The notes under the pieces were generated by a model that had not been told where the DNA came from, did not search any database, and saw only the letters and a list, made by a program, of their open reading frames with translations. This document shows, piece by piece, positions 8,834 to 17,577 of a stretch of DNA of 64,000 bases (within the stretch, counting starts at the first letter, position 1; the number at the start of each line of letters is the position of its first letter). Origin of the DNA: an uncultured Hyphomicrobiales bacterium (GTDB taxonomy: Bacteria; Pseudomonadota; Alphaproteobacteria; Rhizobiales; Ancalomicrobiaceae); assembly GCA_903930435.1 (NCBI GenBank), contig CAIYYN010000020.1, forward strand, positions 1-64,000. Reading direction: 5' to 3'. The translations under genes were made by a program, and so were the position numbers.

Positions 8834-9723
8834 CGTCTGCGGCAACAATTCCGGAGCAAAGCGGGGGCCGACTAACAAAGTTGTACGGCGTCTTGAAGGA
8901 CATCATGTCCCGCCCGTCCGGCGCGATCGGGCTTATGCTTGTGATGGTCCATGTCGTGGTTGCCGTCGCCAGCCCGTGGATCGTGCCATTTGATTTCAAG
9001 CGCGTCGACGTGGATCTGATGCTCATGCCGCCTGATGGCGGGCACTGGTTCGGTACGGACCAGCTTGGTCGCGATGTGCTGACCCGAACCCTGATGGGTG
9101 GACGCGAAGCGATGTTTGTGACGGCCATTGCCACACCAATAGCGGTCTGTTGGGGCGGATTCCTTGGAATTCTGCTCGGGCTTGCGGGTGGACGCATTGA
9201 TGATGGCCTGATGCGGGTGGTCGACGCTTTCCTGTCACTGCCGTGGATCCTTGTCATGCTGCTCGTGATCGTGATTTTTGGGTCGAGCATGCCGGTGCTC
9301 ATCGCCGCATTGGGCTTTTTCTATGGTGTCCCGGTTATCCGGGTTGCTCGCGCTGCTGCGCATACGGTTGTCGCACGCGACTTCGTCGTTGCGGCTCGTG
9401 CACGTGGCCATGGACGACTGGCGATCATTCGCGTGGAGATCCTGCCCAATGTGCTGGATGCCCTGATGGTCGAAGGCGCCATGCGCTGGTCGTGGATGTT
9501 GCTGGCATTCAGCTCTCTGTCGTTTCTCGGATTTGGCGTCTCCCCGCCGACACCGGACTGGGGACTGATGATTGCTGATGCGCGCAGCTTGATGTCAGTG
9601 GGGCCTTGGGCTGTGCTCGCTCCGATCGTCGCTCTGAGTTCGCTGATCGTCGGTATCAACCTGACGGCAGACGCCCTGGCAAAGGCGCTCGGGATCGATC
9701 GCGCGCAGAAGGCCCCGGTTTGA
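8830..9723 (+). CDS. ABC transporter permease, DppC-like
   Basis: 297 residues. HWFGTDQLGRDVLTRTLMGG is the hallmark DppC/OppC sequence after the first membrane helix. The BPD_transp_1 domain follows, with the coupling loop FVVAARARGHGRLAIIRVEILPN and the end signature GFGVSPPTPDWGLMIADAR. It pairs with the DppB-like permease to form the channel. Start and stop codons are coupled to its neighbours (four-base overlap upstream, three-base gap downstream). Confidence 0.91.
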   Translation: MTSAATIPEQSGGRLTKLYGVLKDIMSRPSGAIGLMLVMVHVVVAVASPWIVPFDFKRVDVDLMLMPPDGGHWFGTDQLGRDVLTRTLMGGREAMFVTAIATPIAVCWGGFLGILLGLAGGRIDDGLMRVVDAFLSLPWILVMLLVIVIFGSSMPVLIAALGFFYGVPVIRVARAAAHTVVARDFVVAARARGHGRLAIIRVEILPNVLDALMVEGAMRWSWMLLAFSSLSFLGFGVSPPTPDWGLMIADARSLMSVGPWAVLAPIVALSSLIVGINLTADALAKALGIDRAQKAPV

Positions 9724-9726
9724 CCC

Positions 9727-11739
9727 ATGGAACCTGCGCTCATTCGCTTTGATGATCTCTCGGTCGGGTTTACCTCCCGCGATGGTCGACTGTTGCCCGT
9801 CCTGCGACATATTTCGCTCGCGATCGCTCCCGGCGAAACGGTCGGTTTGGTCGGCGAAAGCGGATCGGGCAAGAGCACGCTCGCTCTTGCCGCGATGGGC
9901 TACCTGAAACGTGGCCTGAAGGTCATCAGTGGCACCGTCACTTTCGCAGAACAGCACATGTTTTCGCTGGGCGGGTCGGAACTTGAACGCATTCGCGGCG
10001 GCAAACTTGCCCTGATTCCGCAAAACTCTGGCCAGTCGTTAACGCCGACCCTGCGTATAGGTGCCCAGCTCACCGAGGCTTTGCGGCTGCACAGTAAGCT
10101 GGACCCAGCCCAATTCCCGGCAAGAACCCTGGATCTCTTGCGTCAAGTCCGGTTGCCCGATCCCGAGGCAATCATAGCCCGGTTCCCGCACGAATTATCT
10201 GGTGGTCAACAACAGCGCGTGGCAATCGCCATGGCGCTTGCAGGCGAGCCGAAAGCGCTGCTGCTCGATGAGCCGACAACCGGCCTCGATGTCACAACCC
10301 AGGCCCATATTCTCGACCTTCTCAGCGATATCGCGCAAAAATCAGGTATGGCGATGGTCTACGTCAGCCATGATCTCGGTGCGATTGCCCGGGTCTGCCA
10401 GCGCGTCGTCGTCATGTACGCCGGTGAAATCGTTCTGGAGGGTACACCGGCTCAGATCTTCAAAAACCCGACGCACCCCTACGCCCGTGGTTTGCTGGCA
10501 TCGATCCCGCGCGTGAGCAATGCGCGCTTGCCTGTCGCGCTCGAAGGACGCCCGCCAGCGCCGGGCGAGGCGGGACAAGGCTGCGCTTTCGCAGATCGTT
10601 GCCCGATTGTGCAACCCGTCTGCCGTCTGGAGCGACCCGAACTCCGTGCCATCGCATCTGGCGAATGGCTTCGTTGCCATGTCCCGGAATTGGCACAAGG
10701 CATCGTGATGGAGCCAATGACTGCGCCCGCGCCTGTTGCCGAAGCATCTTCAGATACGGCGATTTTTACCCTATCCGAATTGGCGATCAGCTATCATCAG
10801 GCGAACTGGTTCAGGCAACTACTGGGTCAGGCTGATAAGTCCACGCCGACGGTCAAGGATATTTCGCTCACACTTGCGCGGGGTGAGACGCTGGGACTTG
10901 TGGGAGAATCCGGCAGCGGCAAATCGACGATCCTCAAGGCATTGGCGGGACTGACACCGCGCCAATCCGGCACCATTGCCTTTGATGCCACAGAGGATCT
11001 GGCAGCCAACGTCGACCATCGACAACCAGATCAACGCCGCAGGATACAACTCGTTTTCCAGAACCCCGATGAAAGCCTCAATCCCCGCCAAACAGTCGCC
11101 GAGATACTGGCGCAACCGCTACGGCTGTATTTCGGCCTGAGTGGACAGGCACTTCGCGCCCGCATGGTCGAGCTTCTAATTCAGGTTCGATTGGGTGCAC
11201 ATTACCTCGACCGGTTGCCAAGCCAGATGTCGGGTGGCGAAAAGCAGCGCGTCGCCATTGCTCGCGCCTTTGCAGCAGAGCCGGATGTCGTCCTATGCGA
11301 TGAAGTGACGTCTGCATTGGATGTGTCGGTGCAGGCGGCGGTGTTGACACTGCTGGATCGATTGCGGCGCGAACGGAATACAGCCTACATCTTTGTCAGC
11401 CATGATCTGGCTGTTGTTCGCGCGCTCGCCGATCGTGTCGCCGTGCTCTATCAGGGACGCCTGTGTGAAATCGGCCGTGCGTCGGACGTTTACGCCAATC
11501 CGGCCCATCCCTACACACAGGTTCTGTTGAGTGCCATTCTTGAACCGGAACTTGCAGCGCGGCCAAAATTGATGGCTGCCGACGTCCAGGAATTGTCACC
11601 ACCAGCAAAAGGATGCGCCTGTCAGCGGCGCTGTCCCCTGAAAGTTGGCATGATCTGCGAAACAGAAACACCACCCTGGCAAACAGTGACGCCCGGTCAT
11701 TCTTTCGCCTGCCATAAACCAAATAACTCAATGGGTTGA
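9727..11739 (+). CDS. Fused DppD-DppF type ABC transporter ATP-binding protein
   Basis: 670 residues, twice the usual length, because the two ATPases of an oligopeptide importer are fused. Each half has a Walker A GESGSGKST (about residues 39 and 388), a signature (LSGGQQQRVAIA; MSGGEKQRVAIA) and a Walker B (LLLDEPTTGLD; VLCDEVTSALD). Both halves end in the oligopeptide-type C-terminal extension with cysteines (CAFADRCP; CACQRRCPL), which in relatives can hold an iron-sulphur cluster. The second half has Val for Pro after the catalytic Glu (DEVTS), as in some DppF proteins. It lies directly downstream of the permeases. Confidence 0.92.
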   Translation: MEPALIRFDDLSVGFTSRDGRLLPVLRHISLAIAPGETVGLVGESGSGKSTLALAAMGYLKRGLKVISGTVTFAEQHMFSLGGSELERIRGGKLALIPQNSGQSLTPTLRIGAQLTEALRLHSKLDPAQFPARTLDLLRQVRLPDPEAIIARFPHELSGGQQQRVAIAMALAGEPKALLLDEPTTGLDVTTQAHILDLLSDIAQKSGMAMVYVSHDLGAIARVCQRVVVMYAGEIVLEGTPAQIFKNPTHPYARGLLASIPRVSNARLPVALEGRPPAPGEAGQGCAFADRCPIVQPVCRLERPELRAIASGEWLRCHVPELAQGIVMEPMTAPAPVAEASSDTAIFTLSELAISYHQANWFRQLLGQADKSTPTVKDISLTLARGETLGLVGESGSGKSTILKALAGLTPRQSGTIAFDATEDLAANVDHRQPDQRRRIQLVFQNPDESLNPRQTVAEILAQPLRLYFGLSGQALRARMVELLIQVRLGAHYLDRLPSQMSGGEKQRVAIARAFAAEPDVVLCDEVTSALDVSVQAAVLTLLDRLRRERNTAYIFVSHDLAVVRALADRVAVLYQGRLCEIGRASDVYANPAHPYTQVLLSAILEPELAARPKLMAADVQELSPPAKGCACQRRCPLKVGMICETETPPWQTVTPGHSFACHKPNNSMG

Positions 11740-11765
11740 TATGCAATAGCAGAGGGAAAAGAACC

Positions 11766-12530
11766 ATGACCGCGATGCATAGGCCAATGCCCGAAGGCAA
11801 TATCGATTACTGGCAGGAGCGGACTGAACTCGCCGCAGCATTCCGGTGGGCTGAGCGGCTCAATTATCATGAGGCAGTCGCCAACCATTTTTCGCTCGCG
11901 GTTGATGATGAGGGCAGCCAATTCCTGATCAATCCCAAACTCGTGCATTTCCGCCGCATTCGGGCCTCGCAATTGCTCCTGCTGAATGTCCATGACCAAG
12001 ATGCATTGGCAAGACCAGATGCACCGGATACGACCGCATGGTATCTGCACAGCGCTTTGCATCGTTTGTTGCCCCGCGCCAGATGCGCGCTGCATGTCCA
12101 TTCCATCTATGCGACCGTGCTTGCGACGCTGGATGATTCCGTACTTCCCCCAATCGAGCAGAATTCGACGCTCTTCTACAAGCGGATCGCTATCGATACC
12201 CAATATGGTGGCCTTGCGCTTGATGATGAAGCTGCCAGGGCGTGTAACGCCCTGCGAGACCCGCAGACCAATGTGCTTGTCATGGGCAACCACGGCGTCA
12301 TGGTCATTGGATCGAGCGTTGCTGACGCCTTCACGCGTCTCTACACATTCGAACGGGCCTGCGAGATCTACATCAAGGCCCTGTGGACGCAGAAGCCATT
12401 GCGAGTTCTGAGCGATGCCATTGCCTCAAAGACCCGCGACGAGTTTGAAACCTATCCCGGTTACGCGGAGGCGCATTTGCGCGAACTGATGGCGATCCTC
12501 GACGAAGAAGGTTCGACCTACGCGACCTGA
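11766..12530 (+). CDS. Class II aldolase/adducin family protein
   Basis: About 254 residues. Zinc-dependent class II (fuculose-phosphate type) aldolase fold: CALHVHSIYATVLATL gives the paired metal His residues and NHGVMVIG the third. YGGLALDDEAA lies between them. Family members cleave sugar phosphates or 2-oxo-acid aldols, or act as decarboxylases or dehydratases. I start at ATG 11766 after GAGGGAAAAG; a TTG at 11736 overlapping the ATPase stop is possible but poorer. It is the fifth gene of the importer operon, so it probably acts on the imported compound or its product. Confidence 0.86.
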   Translation: MTAMHRPMPEGNIDYWQERTELAAAFRWAERLNYHEAVANHFSLAVDDEGSQFLINPKLVHFRRIRASQLLLLNVHDQDALARPDAPDTTAWYLHSALHRLLPRARCALHVHSIYATVLATLDDSVLPPIEQNSTLFYKRIAIDTQYGGLALDDEAARACNALRDPQTNVLVMGNHGVMVIGSSVADAFTRLYTFERACEIYIKALWTQKPLRVLSDAIASKTRDEFETYPGYAEAHLRELMAILDEEGSTYAT

Positions 12531-12551
12531 CCCGACTGACGGAGTAAACAC

Positions 12552-13241
12552 TTGGCACGAGCCCTTGTCTTTGGAGGCGGCGGCGTAACGCATGGGGAAG
12601 ATCCTCTGCTTGAGGATGCTCTGATGACGTTGCTGCCACCAAATCCCCGCATCGGCTATATCGGGCATGCCAGACCGGAGAGGATCGAACGAGCCGAGCG
12701 CGTACGTGTGCGGTTTTCGGCGCTCGGGGCCTCGGTAACTGAATTGCCAATGGACGCAACGCGATCCGAGGCTGAGACGTTCTTCCACGACCTCGATTGC
12801 GTCTATGTGGGTGGCGGGCACACGGCGAATATGCTGGACCTCTGGCGCTCACGCGGGTTTGACCAGTTATTGATCGACGCCGCTCATCGCGGTGTCCTGT
12901 TAAGCGGTGTCAGCGCTGGTGCTGTGTGCTGGTTCGAGTATGCACTGTGGGACGGGGCGGGTACCGGGTTCAAACCCTTGCCAGCGCTTGGCATTTTCTC
13001 AGGCAGTTGCTGTCCGCATTATACGTCGGAGCCGGATCGGGCCGTGTCCTTTGCGGATCATGTCAGAGAGGGCAAGATTCCGGCGGGCTACGCCATCGGT
13101 GACGGTGCGGGCCTGTTTCTCCATGACGGCCATCCGCCCGCCGCTATCGCGGCACGAGCAGATACGGGCGTCTGGCACATGCAAATGGATGATGAAACGC
13201 TGCAATCGCGTCGAATTCCGGCTGCGGAACGCCTGGTTTGA
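12552..13241 (+). CDS. Peptidase S51 family protein (dipeptidase E / cyanophycinase-like)
   Basis: 229 residues. GVSAGAVCWF places the nucleophile Ser at residue 121, in the S51 motif Gly-x-Ser-Ala-Gly-Ala. YVGGGHTANMLDLWR is the conserved glycine-rich turn, and GAGLFLHDG lies near the end. Known members hydrolyse dipeptides with N-terminal Asp (PepE) or beta-aspartyl-arginine bonds (cyanophycinase); others are uncharacterised. The start is TTG 12552 with GGAG ahead of it. Being last in an oligopeptide-type importer operon, it may cleave an imported amide or peptide. No signal peptide, so cytoplasmic. Confidence 0.83.
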   Translation: MARALVFGGGGVTHGEDPLLEDALMTLLPPNPRIGYIGHARPERIERAERVRVRFSALGASVTELPMDATRSEAETFFHDLDCVYVGGGHTANMLDLWRSRGFDQLLIDAAHRGVLLSGVSAGAVCWFEYALWDGAGTGFKPLPALGIFSGSCCPHYTSEPDRAVSFADHVREGKIPAGYAIGDGAGLFLHDGHPPAAIAARADTGVWHMQMDDETLQSRRIPAAERLV

Positions 13242-13788
13242 CGATCGGGCGTTCGAACCTCTCTGCCCGCGTATGCGCGCCTCAACCCTGCCTGCCAAAG
13301 ACGTGAACCTCTGTAGGCGAGAGGTCAAAGGTCCCAGCAGAACAGATCTGGTGAGGATTCAACTGTCCCGTTCCTCGCTCACAAGCGGCGGCGCGGAACA
13401 TCCATTCAAGGCATGGCTTAATCAATCTCAATCACCGAACAGAACAAACATTCGGGGGTACTCATCGAAGCCCGGATCGATGAAAATCCGCATGTTGTCG
13501 GCAGATCGGTCCGGGAAGACGACGTCGCTGTGTCTGAGGTGCCAAACATTGGACGCCAACAAGGCAGGATCAAGCTCGGACTGTTTACCCAAAGCGATAT
13601 GATCATCGCGTCAACACAAAATCAAAATACAAAATAGCGCAATCCAAAAATCAGTTTAGAAATAATCCAGATTAAATCATTAGAATAGTTCTAATAAAAA
13701 TCTGAAACTATTATAATTTGATGTATTTTCAATTGACTTCGATCGTATTTCGATGAATTTCAATTCAGGTAATTCTGAGGAATGAGAA
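13242..13788. other. 547-bp gap: possible gene remnant, then AT-rich promoter region
   Basis: The first 360 bases have coding-like composition but no intact gene. On the plus strand, 13422-13637 stays open for 71 codons with GC-rich third positions (including GVLIEARIDENPHVVGRSV and QGRIKLGLFTQSDMI). It has no good start, and the frame feeding into it from upstream is offset by one base. This could be a frameshifted or truncated remnant of a gene I do not recognise, or chance. From about 13600 the DNA becomes AT-rich and holds the promoter of the peroxidase gene. Confidence 0.35.
13679..13695. promoter_or_regulatory. Irr-type iron control element (ICE) upstream of the cytochrome c peroxidase gene
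   Basis: ATTAGAA-TAG-TTCTAAT is a perfect 7-3-7 palindrome. It differs from the alphaproteobacterial Irr box TTTAGAA-N3-TTCTAAA only at its outermost pair. A half-site TTTAGAA lies 24 bp upstream at 13655-13661. It sits about 95 bp before the ATG and overlaps where a -35 would lie for a TATAAT at 13712-13717. This suggests control by iron/haem status through Irr, which is not encoded in this window. Confidence 0.65.
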
Positions 13789-15123
13789 ATGCTGAAAACA
13801 CTAAAGCATCCAGATCGCGATCAAACCTGTCGGCGTCGTTTGGTGACATCCAAAAATTTTAGCTCTCGATCCATGAGAGGTTTTCAGGGGCTATTGATCG
13901 CGGCTGTCTTGATCACGGCTATCGACCCATCCTGTGCACAAACGCTTTCTTCAGCCTCTGCAGCCGGTGCGACAAGTCGATCGGACGATGAAAATGACCT
14001 CACCCCCGAACAGTTACTTGGCAAGCGCCTGTTCGAGGACACCAACCTGTCGGAGCCTCGCGGACAGGCCTGCTCCTCGTGCCATGATCCACGACATGCG
14101 TTCCAGGGCAATAACGGCTCGCCTATTCCTGCGGTCGCGCTTGGCTCTCATGAAGGACTGCTGGGCAGCCGTAAAACCCCAACCCTGATGTATAAAGCCT
14201 ATAGTCCATCGTTTGGATTTTATATGGACGAAGATGATGGCAAGCCCAAGCTCGAGGCCAAGGGCGGTCAGTTCTGGGACGGACGGGCGGCAACGCTGCC
14301 GGAACAAGCATCGGGGCCCCTGCTCAATCCACTCGAAATGAATAATCCATCGATCGACGCCGTGGTTTCAAAGGTGAAGGCAGGACCTTACGCGGACCTG
14401 GTCACGACCATCTATGGTGAAGGTATTTTCGCCGATCCAAAAATCGCCATGGCGAAGCTCTCGCAGGCGCTTGCCTTTTATCAGAGTTCGTCCCGGTTTA
14501 CGCCATTTTCGTCACGCTTTGACGATTACCTGCGCGGCACGGCGACACTTTCCGCCGAAGAAATGGCGGGCTACAAGCTCTTCATGAACAAAAAGAAAGG
14601 CAACTGCGTGGCCTGCCACGACGGTAAGCCGGAAAGCAAAGATCCAACCGACTGGCTCTTTACGGATTTCACCTATGACGCGCTTGGCGTGCCGCGCAAT
14701 CCGGCCATCCCAGCCAACAAGGATCCGCACTCCTTTGATCTCGGATTATGCGCCCAGCCCGGGCTCGAAGCAAAACTTCCAAAGACGATCAAGTTACGTG
14801 AATTATGCGGTGCTTTCAAAGTGCCGACACTACGGAATGTCGCTGTCACAGGCCCGTATTTCCACAATGGTGTATTTGCATCCCTGCGCGATGCGGTGGC
14901 CTTTTACGCAACACGCGATACCGATCCGGGCCATTGGTATCCGAGGGGCGCAAACGGCAAGGTCGACAAGATCAACGACCTGCCAACGCAATATCGCAAA
15001 AATATCAATGTCGAAGAAGTCCCGTACGATCGGCATCCGGGCCAGAAGCCGAGGCTCAATGATCGCGAGATCGATGAACTTGTTGCCTTCCTGAAGACCC
15101 TGACGGACAAGGGAATGAACTAG
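13789..15123 (+). CDS. Di-haem cytochrome c peroxidase / MauG family protein
   Basis: 444 residues. A basic N-terminus and hydrophobic stretch (GLLIAAVLITAIDPSCA) make a signal peptide or anchor, so the protein is periplasmic. Two c-type haem sites are visible, CSSCH at Cys95-His99 and CVACH at Cys273-His277, with GPYFHNGVFASLRDAV near the C-terminus as in CcpA/MauG proteins. Relatives reduce hydrogen peroxide with electrons from cytochromes or carry out protein-directed oxidations (MauG). The start is ATG 13789, after GAGGA. The promoter carries an Irr-type iron box. It converges on the tonB operon 264 bp away, with no strong terminator hairpin between. Whether it is peroxidase or MauG-like cannot be told by eye. 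Confidence 0.87.
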   Translation: MLKTLKHPDRDQTCRRRLVTSKNFSSRSMRGFQGLLIAAVLITAIDPSCAQTLSSASAAGATSRSDDENDLTPEQLLGKRLFEDTNLSEPRGQACSSCHDPRHAFQGNNGSPIPAVALGSHEGLLGSRKTPTLMYKAYSPSFGFYMDEDDGKPKLEAKGGQFWDGRAATLPEQASGPLLNPLEMNNPSIDAVVSKVKAGPYADLVTTIYGEGIFADPKIAMAKLSQALAFYQSSSRFTPFSSRFDDYLRGTATLSAEEMAGYKLFMNKKKGNCVACHDGKPESKDPTDWLFTDFTYDALGVPRNPAIPANKDPHSFDLGLCAQPGLEAKLPKTIKLRELCGAFKVPTLRNVAVTGPYFHNGVFASLRDAVAFYATRDTDPGHWYPRGANGKVDKINDLPTQYRKNINVEEVPYDRHPGQKPRLNDREIDELVAFLKTLTDKGMN

Positions 15124-15387
15124 AGCGGTTTCGCCAAGGTCGTTTACCGAGCGCACCCGTGTCCGACGGTTACGGCAAGGGATGCGTTCGGGGAACGGAC
15201 AGCGATATGTTCGTTGAATTTGGGCGAAGTAACGCTGAAAAATCGCTGCCCAAGCCAGCCTGAACCGACGCAACCAGGGCAATTTCAGGCGTCTTCTGTC
15301 GCAGGTACACTCTTCATGGCCGTCGCAAACCGCCACCGGCGAGGCGACATCTGTCTGCACTATTCGGGTCATCTCATGACCGCCCAA

Positions 15388-16356
15388 TCATCGAAGTCCG
15401 AAATTCAAGCCCATGCTTTCGGAGAAGGTACCCTCGGGCGGGGCAGGTACATGAACTGCCCGGACAGCCTGCCTTGCCGCATCATCCAGTTCGGCATGAC
15501 CTGAGGATTGTGATATGGTCACCGACGTCGCGGTTCCGGAGCGGCCAATCGTGAAACTGACGATGACATGGCCGCTGATACTTCTGAGGCGTGCTGCTTC
15601 GGGATAGAACACGTGCGATCGGACTTCTGCGTTCACCAGAGCAGAGAATGCGGCACGCGTTTGGCCGGTCACGGCGGCTACACCGTTTGCTGTACCGACC
15701 TTATGCGCTTGCGATGCCGGTCGCGGTTTTATCGGCTTTGTCGCGGGCCTGACCTCTGTCGGCGGCTTGGTCACAGGCTGGGCTTCAGCCTTTGTCTCAG
15801 GCACCGGTTCTTGCTGCTTGACGGGAAGAGGCATCGCTTGATCCTGCACTTTTTCGACCGGTTTTACGTCGGCCGGAATTTCATTGGCAGGTTCAGGCGG
15901 CATGACCACCGGCGGCGGGTCTGAAGGTGCCACCGGTAACGCAACGGCTTCTTCCACAGGCTTGTCAGGCGGCGGAGCTGTATCGACAGGAACTGCCTGC
16001 ATTGCAGGCGCTGGCACAGGCGTCGGCTCGACGACGGGTTCGGCGGCAACCTGCTCCTTCTGGTCCATGGTTTCTTCTGGTACCGGTTCACCACGAGCAA
16101 CGAGTGTCAATTGAACTTCATCAAGTGCGGGTGGCGGCGTTTCCCGGACAGTCGACACGCCGACATAAAGCGCTGCGTGAAGGCCAAGCGCCGAGATCAA
16201 GGCCACCAACCAAAGCCATAGCGGGCGGACCGGTGGGTTCGCCCTGATGGCAACGGGTGTATCAACTTGCACAGGTGCACCAACCCGCCCCGACAAAGAC
16301 GGATGAACGTCGGTCAGGGGTTCGGGTTGTGGCAGCAGGCGCAAGGCACTCCTCAA
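15388..16356 (-). CDS. tonB: TonB family energy-transducing protein
   Basis: 322 residues. One N-terminal membrane helix (about 47-68, LWLVALISALGLHAALYVGV) is followed by a long Pro/Val/Glu/Lys-rich periplasm-spanning region to about 225. The C-terminal TonB domain includes HVFYPEAARLRSISGHVIVSF and HVPAPPEGTFS. It transmits proton-motive force from ExbB-ExbD to an outer-membrane receptor. The start overlaps the exbD stop by four bases. As the last gene of receptor-exbB-exbD-tonB, it is probably dedicated to that receptor. Confidence 0.92.
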   Translation of the reverse strand: MRSALRLLPQPEPLTDVHPSLSGRVGAPVQVDTPVAIRANPPVRPLWLWLVALISALGLHAALYVGVSTVRETPPPALDEVQLTLVARGEPVPEETMDQKEQVAAEPVVEPTPVPAPAMQAVPVDTAPPPDKPVEEAVALPVAPSDPPPVVMPPEPANEIPADVKPVEKVQDQAMPLPVKQQEPVPETKAEAQPVTKPPTEVRPATKPIKPRPASQAHKVGTANGVAAVTGQTRAAFSALVNAEVRSHVFYPEAARLRSISGHVIVSFTIGRSGTATSVTISQSSGHAELDDAARQAVRAVHVPAPPEGTFSESMGLNFGLR

Positions 16357-16862
16357 TGCGCCGCTCCGCTTGCCGGCGACGTCGGTTGATCGCTATTGGA
16401 CAAGGGAACCACGCCCGCTGCCGCGGTTGCAGCAGCGGCCAGTTTTCGCGAGTCCGAGAGGATTGCAATCTTGACCAGACCGTTCGAGGCAAGCAAATCC
16501 ATGACCGCCACGACGGCACCGTAGGGCACATCCTTATCGCCCCGCAGATGGATGACGTCATCATCGGCAGTCGCAAGCTTTGCCTTGACCGTCTCGAGCA
16601 GCACTTCGAATGCTGTATCGCTACCGTTCACCTGAATGTGGCCGTCCTGCACGATGGTGATGATCACGGGCGATTTCGGCTTCAGGGGTTGAGCAGCCTT
16701 GGCCTGCGGCAGGTTGACCTTCATGCCTGAGGCAAGCATCGGTGCCGTGATCATGAAGACGATCAAAAGCACCAGCATCACATCGACCAGCGGGGTCACG
16801 TTTATGTCGGCCAGCGGCTGATAGAGTGCCGAGCCGCCCTTCTTGGGCGCAGAAAAAGCCAT
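16353..16862 (-). CDS. exbD: Biopolymer transport protein ExbD
   Basis: 169 residues. The family opening ADINVTPLVDVMLVLLIVFMI contains the single membrane helix with the proton-carrying Asp. A periplasmic domain follows (IHLRGDKDVPYGAVVAVMDLL). The tail after about residue 140 is Ala-rich and longer than in E. coli ExbD. Start and stop overlap exbB by one base and tonB by four. Partner of ExbB in the TonB motor. Confidence 0.93.
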   Translation of the reverse strand: MAFSAPKKGGSALYQPLADINVTPLVDVMLVLLIVFMITAPMLASGMKVNLPQAKAAQPLKPKSPVIITIVQDGHIQVNGSDTAFEVLLETVKAKLATADDDVIHLRGDKDVPYGAVVAVMDLLASNGLVKIAILSDSRKLAAAATAAAGVVPLSNSDQPTSPASGAAH

Positions 16863-17497
16863 CAGATCAGCTCCTTCGATCTCTGTCCCGACGGGATCAT
16901 CAGGGTAACGCTGCGCTCTTCAATCAGATTGGCGAGTTCTCCTGCCGCACCGCCCATGGCACTTCCCAATCGGCTGTAACCAATGGAGGCCGGGATAGCA
17001 GCCAGAAGCCCCATGGCTGTTGCGGCCAACGCTTCTGCAATACCCGGCGCCACGACCGCGAGACTGGTATCCTTTGCCTCGGCTATCCCGGCAAAGCTCG
17101 TCATGATTCCCCAGACTGTCCCGAACAGACCGATGAAGGGGGCAACAGATGAAATCACGGCGAGATTGGGCAGGCCGGATTCGAGCCGTCCAATTAACAC
17201 ACGGGCAGCCCGATTCATGGTTTCCTGCAATCGCGCACGGATTTCACCGACACTTTCGCCAGGGATTTCGATGCGGCGAGCCTCTGATCCAGCAGTCAAC
17301 ACGGGAGCCACCAAGCTGTTCAATTGCCCGGCTTCGGCAGATTTTACGGCTCGCCGGAGCCGCCAGATCGAAAATGCCACGACGATGATCAGCATCCAGC
17401 ACCAGACAGAGGTCGCCAGCAATGTGATCATGACGGCTTTTCCGACGGGACCAGCCTGCAGATAGAGACCGATGGGCGATATTGAGATTGGCTCCAT
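16862..17497 (-). CDS. exbB: MotA/TolQ/ExbB proton channel family protein
   Basis: 211 residues with three membrane helices: about 17-40 (VMITLLATSVWCWMLIIVVAF), and two near the C-terminus around APFIGLFGTVWGIMTSF and IAEALAATAMGLLAAIPASIGY, both typical ExbB/TolQ stretches. It forms the ring that with ExbD converts proton flow into TonB movement. It lies 80 bp after the receptor gene and just before exbD, so I call it ExbB rather than TolQ. Confidence 0.91.
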   Translation of the reverse strand: MEPISISPIGLYLQAGPVGKAVMITLLATSVWCWMLIIVVAFSIWRLRRAVKSAEAGQLNSLVAPVLTAGSEARRIEIPGESVGEIRARLQETMNRAARVLIGRLESGLPNLAVISSVAPFIGLFGTVWGIMTSFAGIAEAKDTSLAVVAPGIAEALAATAMGLLAAIPASIGYSRLGSAMGGAAGELANLIEERSVTLMIPSGQRSKELI

Positions 17498-17577
17498 GAA
17501 ACCGGGGCTCCTTCTCGTTTGTTCGCTTGAAATACTGCGCGAGGACGGACCCGACCTCGCGCAGATACGGGCATCAC

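Noticed and set aside
12907-13602. 231-residue open frame overlapping the S51 peptidase
   Set aside because: Its first half is a shadow of the peptidase. Only the part after 13241 could mean something, and that is reported as a possible remnant.
15124-15387. Possible small gene or terminator between the peroxidase and tonB
   Set aside because: The short open frames have no ribosome site or recognisable product, and I found no stable hairpin with a T run.
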